Assembly: GCA_950295325.1 (NCBI GenBank)
Contig: OX485805.1
Span: forward strand, 48,198,758-48,262,757
Source of the DNA: Polytrichum commune
Taxonomy: Eukaryota; Streptophyta; Polytrichopsida; Polytrichales; Polytrichaceae
Direction: 5' to 3'
Length of the DNA stretch: 64,000 bases
A model generated the notes under the pieces. The model searched no databases and had not been told where the DNA came from. It worked only from the letters and a program-made list of their open reading frames with translations. This document shows, piece by piece, positions 56,860-64,000 of this stretch (within the stretch, counting starts at the first letter, position 1; every line of letters begins with the position of its first letter). Made by a program: the position numbers and the translations under genes.

Positions 56860-59800
56860 AGACTTTTAAACCCAATTTTTTTTTGTTAATGCTTGATGTC
56901 TATCTTTTGCAAGTAGTTTGGTTAGCATGTCTGCTACCACATCCATTGTTAAATAATACTTCAAATATATCTCTTGGTTTTCTAGTTTCTCTATAATGAA
57001 ATGATGTTGTACGTCGAATGATGTGTGGTATTCTCTGCAAGTACTATACATCCTTGTTTGTCGCATATGATAGATGTCAATCCTTCTTGCACGTATCTCA
57101 TCTCCGTCAAAAGTTGTCTAAGCCAAACATCTTCCTTTGTGCAAGGCTAGTGGCCATATACTCTGCCTCTGCTGTAGACAATGCAAAGGTTGGTTGTTTC
57201 TTGCATTTCCACAAAATGACTCCAACGCCAACAAGAAACACGTACCTCATGATGGATTGCCAGTCGTTTGCATTTCTTGCCCAATCCACATCGCAAAATT
57301 CTCTCAAGGCAATATCTCTGCCTCAGAGGCATAATTTGAAGTCCAAAGTGTCCTTCAAGTACCTCATGATGCGTTTCACGACCATTCAATATGGTGGACT
57401 GGCCTTCAACATGAATTGGTTCACCGTACTCATCGCAAATGCATCGTACCCATCATTGCATACATGAGAGATCCTACCTTAATCTTGTATGAAGCACCTT
57501 CTATTTCCCTTTGCACATTCTCAAATTCCTCATTCAATTTAGTATGTAGGCAGTAATGCAACTCTCTAAAATTGCTCATCTCAAATTCCTTCTCGAGTTC
57601 CGATTTGAGCCACTCAGATTAGATTACATTGTTTGTCAATATGATCAATCGTTCACGTAGAAAATTGCCACCAACAAATACTCACATGTTTGCTTGACGT
57701 ACAACAAATGATCCATTTGACTCCTACACAAGCCCTCATTGATGAAACACGAGTCGATACAGTGGTACCATGCCCTCGGCAATTACTTGAGCCTCTACAA
57801 TAATTTCTTGAACTTACACATAAGATGTTCCTTCCTTTCTTGTACAAAACCCTCCGGTTGATCCATGTAGATCTCAACCTCCAATACTCCGTTAAAATAT
57901 ATTGCTTTTACATTCATTGGCAGATCTCCCAATCTATGGCTGTTCTTATTGTGAAAATGCATCTAATGGTGATGAACTTGGCCATGAGGACAAAGGTCTC
58001 GTTGATATCCACACCGTCCACTTGAAAATATTCCTTTGCTACTAATTGCGCCTTATGCCTAATGATTTCACCCGATGCATCCCTCTTGGTGCGGAACAAC
58101 TGTTTACATCCTACACTCTTGCACCTTTGTAAAGTTGGAAAATTCTCAAAAGTAGTTGGCCATGAGCAAGTGATACTTCTCTTGCAATGTGGCCTCCTCA
58201 ATGCTTGCTTCTTTAAATCTCAATGCTTCGCACATTTTTAAATGATCATCTAAAAATGCCACATTGGCCAATTCTCCACCGTATTGGAGGAGATTGTGAT
58301 TCTTCTACCACTCTCCAAACGGGAGTTGTTTCCTTGTAGGATATCTCCCATCTTTGCAAAATCTTTTGACACGGCCATCATTCCCCACCAATATTCTAAT
58401 CACTTCTTCTTTTATAACCAAATGATCTCTCATTTGTTCCTCGCTTTTCTCACCGTCATCACATAAAGATGATTTGAAATATTCATTCACAACAACCACC
58501 GTAGAGGCTTTATTTTTCCTACTTCAACGCATATTCAAATCGTTTCCAATGCTCGTACTATCCTCCATTCATATCACATCTCTATTTTATATTAAAAAAT
58601 AGTTTCCAAACACAGTCTATAGGTTTTAGTTCCATCACAATAACCCAAAAACAAACATTTGGTGTCCTTTGCATCGAGTTTACCCTTCTTTTTATTCGGT
58701 ATCATTGCATACGCAATACATCCAAATATACACATTGATGCAATGCAAGGCCTCCTCCCGCTCCAGTTTCCTCGTGCGTAATAGAATCCAATATCCTCAT
58801 TACACATTGGCTTCGTGTGTAAACCGCATTGGCACCGCTTTTGTCCAAAACAATTTTATGAAGGTTTGGAGCATGTAGCATGTTTCTTGCCATCTCTACG
58901 ATGCTGCAATTTGCACGCTCCACCACTCCATTTTGTTTAAGCCTATATGGAGTAGGTGTTTGCTTCTTAATGCCATGGTCCTTTAAAATCCACTCAAATG
59001 GCTTAAAAATAAAATTTCCGTTGTTGTCCAACTAAAACGACTTGATTTTGTGCTTCAATTTCATTCCTACAAGCGCCTTGAACTCCTTAAACCTCTTAAA
59101 ATACTCTCCATTAGACTTCAATGCATACAATCATACCTTCATCGAGAAATCGACAATGAAAGTCATGAAATACCTTGCACTCCCTATATATGTAATCCTC
59201 ATGGGACCACACATATGGCAATGGATATTTTTCAAATTTTTGGTCATTCGTCTCCCCAATCGATCGGAAACACAACTCTATGTTGTTTGCCTTCAATGCA
59301 CGCTTTGCAATGCAACGAGAATGTGATGTAAGAAAGGTTGCCAAGGTTCATATCACTCAACATATTTTAGAGTGTATGAACAACCTTCACATTCAAATGG
59401 CTAAGGTAGTGGTGCCAAAGCTTGAGTGTACCATCTCCCGTTGGAAATTGCACCAAGTTGGCCGCATCCGCTCCGTGCACCTTCGTAAAATTCATTTCAT
59501 ACAAATTTTCTTTGCGTAACGTAATTGCAATGACTTTACTATCACAAGTTTTACAAAACGTTCGTTTAGGTTAAATTGCATTTTCAAAATATTCGACACA
59601 AGTTCTTTCACCAAGAACATATTGGCTTGGAACTTTGACACATGGAATGCATCTTTGATAGGAATTCCGTTGATTTTACCTCTTACAATATTTTTCACGA
59701 CAATAGATCTCACATCAATGGCTTTAATAATTTTATCAAGACTCAAATACACATTGCGTGGAGCGATTACCTCGTATTTGTCAAAAGCGGCTCTATATAA

Positions 59801-60165
59801 AGTCATGTGCTTGGTGGATTTTAAATCCATAATTCTATTGCACACACTTTTGGAATGTATTTCATTTCTTATTACAAATGTGTAGTTGTTAATGTTTTCA
59901 CATTCTTTGCATTTTCAAGCACCTTGTTCTTTGCTTTGTAACAAAAACATGCAATGTGGTCCAGTTTGCCACAATAGAAGCACAACCTTGAGACTTAGCG
60001 CATAAATGAATTGTTATGTTTCCTTTGTCACAATACCATGGTGGAATCCTCACCTTCGGGCTCCTTCTACTTGTGCTTCGACATCTTGTGCATAAATCGT
60101 GCCGTTATGTAGTCCATTGTAAGCTCCTTCTATCATAACCCTCACTAGCTTCCCTTAACTATATT
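56860..60165 (-). mobile_element. Degenerate Ty1-copia retrotransposon internal region
   Basis: Read on the minus strand from 60165: a gag zinc knuckle CFYCGKLDHIACFC (about 59975-59935); a protease remnant IMDLKSTKHMT where the DSGA-type active site has decayed (about 59825); integrase, with the catalytic-core NGVVERANCSIVEMARNML block and FGCIAY...LFLGY (59031-58592); reverse transcriptase beginning KAQLVAKEYFQVDGVDINETF (about 58050) and YVDQPEGFVQERKE (about 57870), with the YVDD box changed to YVND and a stop just after it (about 57620); and RNase H, DVDWARNANDWQSIMRYVFL...ALSTAEAEYMA (57307-57160). It ends VADMLTKLLAKDRH near 56900. Order PR-IN-RT-RH defines copia. Frameshifts and stops throughout make it inactive. 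The 5' LTR is not seen; other sequence starts near 60165. Confidence 0.9.
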
Positions 60166-63034
60166 GACCATATTCATTTCTAGCAAGGGTCACAAGCGCT
60201 AACCCATGCATTCCATCATGCTACTGGTTAACTCCTCCTATCCCGGACCTTATAATTCATAAGAGGGAAATCAACCCTCCTACTTTGCTTTTGGGACTCA
60301 CCCCTTAATCAGTAACCAATTCTTAGAAGTCCAATCTTATGTTGATCATCGCGTTGCCAGAGCAACACTACAACAACCCGAATCAAACTAGGCCCTCACA
60401 TTGGGCCAATGCCCATGAAGGCCGTGCCGTTCGGCCTTGAGTGGGTGAGGCCACACCACCTTACCCATATAAGCCTTTAGGACTTTTAGTAGGGCCCCTA
60501 CCCTACTGTTAAGAAACCTTTTGTATCTCTACCAAGAGTTGGGGCCAAGTAGACATTTTCCCTTAGCCATTGGGGCTAGAAGCCCCCAACAACTTCAGAA
60601 CACCATAACTTCCTTGTATGATATTGGATGCTAACAAACGACCACTCCATTGTCATCTACGCTTCACGTAGATGCAAGACTTCATGATAATTACCCATCT
60701 CTTTAGAGGAATTTATATAGTATACCCCAATGTATAAATAAAAAACAAAATTTGTCAATACATAACCAGTTGGACTTGGGAACACTATGATCTCGATTGA
60801 TGAAGGTATGCGGGTGTTATGTGGTTAATTTTCTCGATTGGACCCCTAGATTTGATTGGTATGCAATTTGGTGAGGATCAAAGAGCAAACATCATAAACA
60901 CACATGTCTAAAAGAGATTGGCATGTGTCTTCAAATATCATTAACTACTCTACACTCAATAATGAACCAAATTGGGAGAACCTATGTATACAATTAAGAA
61001 ATTGGCAAACATGCACTTTTGATAGGCATAACTAAAACAGGGGAGGTCCAATTTTCAATCCGGATTTGCTAATGCAACAAGAGTTATGTTGTGTAAAATT
61101 GATTGATAGAAGTTGGAGAACATGAAAAAGGAACCAAATGACACCCACATACCTTATGTCCAAAACTCTCCCATACACTGCATTTGGTGGTACGCATGAG
61201 CTACCTTTGCAAGGAGTGTCACTAGCCAGAGATTATCTAGGCTAAATTTGGGCTCAAGGGGATCCCGGTGCAATTAGGTTAATATACATGGGCCCTTGGG
61301 CTCACGATACTCAAGTATGTAAATGTTCATGTCTACTTCTCGCAAGTTTCCAATCCACATTAAGTTTACTGTAACAAATGTTGATGAGAAAATGTGTCAT
61401 TGAATGGGGGGCTGGGGGTTCCAACCTGTACATTGGTTTCTTGGAGGCAAGGGTTTAGGCATCCAACAAGGAACACTATGGGTTGGTTTGCCCAAATCTT
61501 GAACATGGTGGGATGGGGTGGGGTGGGACTGTGGCCCATGGTAATCAACTTTGTGTGAATTGTCACACAGTGAGGGATAATGTTTCAAAAGCCCCAAAGC
61601 ATGACAATTACGAAGGGGAAAATAATTAAAACTTGCCCCCTATAGGTGGGTTCTTCATTCAATCCAATCTTTGACCCCGATTTAAGAGTTATGTTGGATA
61701 ATTATAGAAACATTTTGGCTATATAATAGCAATCAACGTTTTTATCTTCCTCCCCCGTTCACCCTCCCCCCTTCCAAATAGGTATCGTGAACATTCACCT
61801 ATGTTGATGATGAATGAATGTGCGACCCGCACTAATTCAAATATTTTGTGCCTTCATGTATGATTGGGCCACAACACGAGATGTCATGCTTTGGAGCTTG
61901 TTAAGTTTCCAAATCACGTTGGTCCCATAATTCAAGCAGGAAGATTCTATGTGATATGGTGGTGACCCCCATATGGATACCAAACCAACTATGCATCACC
62001 AAGAAAATCTAGCTTCAAACTGAATATCTAACATTCAAACTACGACTGCGATTGTGCGACACAACTTCATTGATACAATGTTTAATATCAAATGGCTAGT
62101 TGTCGATGATGACCAATATGCAATGAATGATACTAAGGTTGATAACATGGTTGTGGTTTGCGTTTGAGGGGCTCCGCCTCCCTTCGAAGTGGCCATGTTT
62201 TCCTTGATTCTTGATCATTTTGGCATTGGCATCTTTGCCCTATATCTCAACAACAATAATAAGAATATTATTATTATTCAGTAAAAAAATACTCATGCTG
62301 AATCTGATTGTGGGGAACCCCAAAATAGAAGAGGCATAATACTTGGGATTCCCGACCCCACATAACATTGATACACAACTGAGTAATGTCATGCGGCATG
62401 GCTAGCTATCCGTAAATTCAAATTTCATGGTTGTTCTATCAGGATATTCCAACCACTGACATGATAGAACATGGCACTCTTGAACATAAACACATAAATT
62501 AACTAACTAAATGCCTAGCTATTACAAGCAACTGCGTGTAGTGCATAGTGCGATGACCCTTCAAGTCACACAAACAAGCACTGAACGGCCTTCTTTAGAG
62601 ACGATGGATAAATATTGATAGGTTCTCTTGGTTTTATTCATTTTTGGCGTTGGCGGTTGGCCTTCTGTCCAAAATATATATATATATATTGATAGCCTGC
62701 CACCTGGTCGTTGTAACAGTAGGAGCATGGTTTAGGAAACTGACCAATATTCCTAGTTAACTATTATTATTATATCAGTTGAGTTTAATTTTGCTTCAAG
62801 CGAAAGACACTTTATATTTGGGGTGGTATTGTATATTGACGTTGTCTTCAATGGGCGGCACTGCCTATTGGCCTAGCGCACATAATGAAGGACAAAAGCG
62901 CCACATCCCCCAACCGCCCGCAGTGTGTCACATGGGTGGCCTTTAAACTTTTGTTGTTCCTAATTTGGGGCCTACATATATAGTTCACCAGTGGTCTCTT
63001 ACTACAATTTCTTTATTTGGAAAAACGTTGACAA
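60166..63034. other. Non-coding region
   Basis: The part at 60170-60640, moderately GC-rich with phrases such as GCCCCTACCC and GGCCGAACGG (inverse strand), may be an unclassified repeat replacing the 5' end of the copia element. The rest is AT-rich with (AT)n near 62672-62688. No gene supported. Confidence 0.35.
61509..61528 (+). other. G-quadruplex motif
   Basis: GGGATGGGGTGGGGTGGG contains four runs of at least three Gs with one- and two-base loops, a canonical quadruplex pattern on the plus strand. No neighbouring gene is identified. Confidence 0.6.
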
Positions 63035-63083
63035 ATGAATCCCCCTGCACCGACTCATCATTGTCAACAACGAAGCCGAGTGG

Positions 63084-63113
63084 TGACGTCATCGCATAAT
63101 GTGCATGACGTCA
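63084..63113. promoter_or_regulatory. Pair of TGACGTCA palindromes (as-1/CRE-like)
   Basis: Perfect TGACGTCA sites at 63084-63091 and 63106-63113, centred 22 bp apart (two helical turns). TGACG pairs bind TGA-type bZIP factors in plants. A CTATATAAC box follows at about 63210, roughly 100 bp downstream, so the layout could be a plus-strand promoter. No transcript or product is identified; the 108-codon frame at 63035-63361 that spans the sites has no recognised domain. Confidence 0.5.
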
Positions 63114-63499
63114 CCTTCTATTTGTCTGTGGAGGCTCCGCATTTAGGCAAAAAGACGTACGTATACGTGCCCATAACTTTACAAAACCGAGACTCAATTG
63201 GGCTTTACTATATAACCCATGGTCCCATTCTTACGACCACTTTATACACACTTCGGGGCCGACCCGAGCACCGGCCCGATTTATTGTGCCTTGAGGATGA
63301 GTTTTCATGTAGGCCTACACAAGATTCTAGTGTGATTAAGGGCAAATCCATCCAAATGTAGAGGAGATCAGTTAGGGGTAGGGTCAGTGTATATGTTTGA
63401 CAAAGTTTTTGCAAGTTTTTCTCTTTTGACACGCAAAAACTTGCACAAAAAAAAATGCACGTCAATTGACACACTAGAAATTGAAATGACACGTATTAC

Positions 63500-64000
63500 T
63501 TGAGTACTATAAAGTGCAGCTCAAGTATCCGGAAAACATAACCCATAACAATAGGAGAACTTCCTACACTCACTCACATACTTAAGTTCAACTTTGCTCT
63601 TGCAATTTCCTTTGTAACCGGGAGCTAAGACGGTGATCGGAGAGCGAGACTAACTAGGAACATGGCGAGGCAAATGTTTATATCACCGTGGTGCTTGCAC
63701 ATCCTCCACTCCATATGAGTTTTTTCTTGCTTCCAACCAATGTGAGTATTTCTTGCTTTCAACCAAAGTTGTTTTGAGCAATTCCCTTTGAATCGCAAAG
63801 CTCCCTTGTTGAAAGCATGTGAATCCCTTTGAGCTTTCTTGGAGCTGGAGAGGCTTCTTATTGCAAAAATGATGCAGAAGTGGCACGAAGATCAGTGCAT
63901 GCTTTTGGTGAGGATTGATTGTAGCGCACTTTGTTCCAGAGTGAATTGTTTTGTTGGGATAATTAACTTGTAGTTATGAAGTTGTGATTGTGTGGTTGTT
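63500..64000 (+). other. Possible start of a plus-strand gene running off the window
   Basis: CTATAAAG at about 63509, a CT-rich leader with ACTCACTCACA, and an ATG in good plant context (GAACATGGCG) at 63662 are seen. The frame MARQMFISPWCLHIL stops after 18 codons unless spliced. Support is weak and the rest lies outside the window. Confidence 0.2.

Noticed and set aside
57018-57467. A 149-codon plus-strand frame
   Set aside because: It is the reverse complement of the copia RNase H region.
60166-60640. A 5' LTR for the copia element
   Set aside because: It shares no sequence with the presumed 3' LTR at 55756-56837, so it is not its partner.
63035-63361. A 108-codon plus-strand gene
   Set aside because: It spans the twin TGACGTCA sites and a TATA-like box and has no recognisable domain, so promoter DNA is more likely than coding sequence.

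Overview
The window reads as nuclear DNA of a land plant: AT-rich, gene-poor, with spliced genes and many decayed transposons. Supporting signs are a spliced integral-membrane methyltransferase gene whose N-terminus looks like a plastid transit peptide, AAACCCTA-type and GA-rich leaders, a tRNA-derived SINE, a Ty1-copia element and several plant-type DNA transposons. Two remnants of non-LTR retrotransposons with restriction-like endonuclease (RLE) domains are unlike the usual plant L1/RTE elements. They hint weakly at a non-flowering lineage, but the species cannot be fixed from sequence alone.

Layout. (a) 1-3.8 kb: the 3' tail of one copy of an unrecognised gene (here gene X), a broken copy of the 3' end of an ICMT-like methyltransferase gene, a diverged copy of the 5' part of gene X, then an intact two-exon ICMT-like gene (minus strand, 1907-3594) whose intron holds a ~95-bp tandem repeat. 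(b) 3.8-11.9 kb: non-coding, with MITE-like elements, a SINE with a perfect 12-bp target duplication and small tandem repeats. (c) 11.9-18.7 kb: an RLE-type non-LTR element on the minus strand, split by ~2.4 kb of foreign DNA and abutting a second, unrelated RNase H + RLE element on the plus strand. (d) 20.7-23.8 kb: diverged direct repeats and the 3' half of an L1-type LINE. (e) 25-32.3 kb: a fuller copy of gene X on the plus strand. Its last three exons splice together in phase; the function is unknown. (f) 32.3-56 kb: a graveyard of DNA transposons. It holds several copies of a ~200-bp MITE, an hAT-like element nested in one of them, a 1.3-kb foldback element with 9-bp duplications, a pogo-like element with TA duplications, an 814-bp hAT-like element with 8-bp duplications, and a triplicated ~245-bp repeat with poly-G tracts. 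(g) 55.8-60.2 kb: a decayed Ty1-copia element on the minus strand. (h) 60.2-64 kb: mostly featureless, with a G-quadruplex motif and a pair of TGACGTCA palindromes near the right end.

Only the ICMT-like gene and the 3' end of gene X are convincing host coding sequence. In the left-hand copy the two genes lie tail to tail and both exist in duplicate, so their duplication history is linked. No operon, CRISPR array or rRNA is present, and I found no credible tRNA gene. I found no clear new biological system. The most unusual content is the pair of RLE-type retrotransposon remnants and the nested, datable DNA-transposon insertions.
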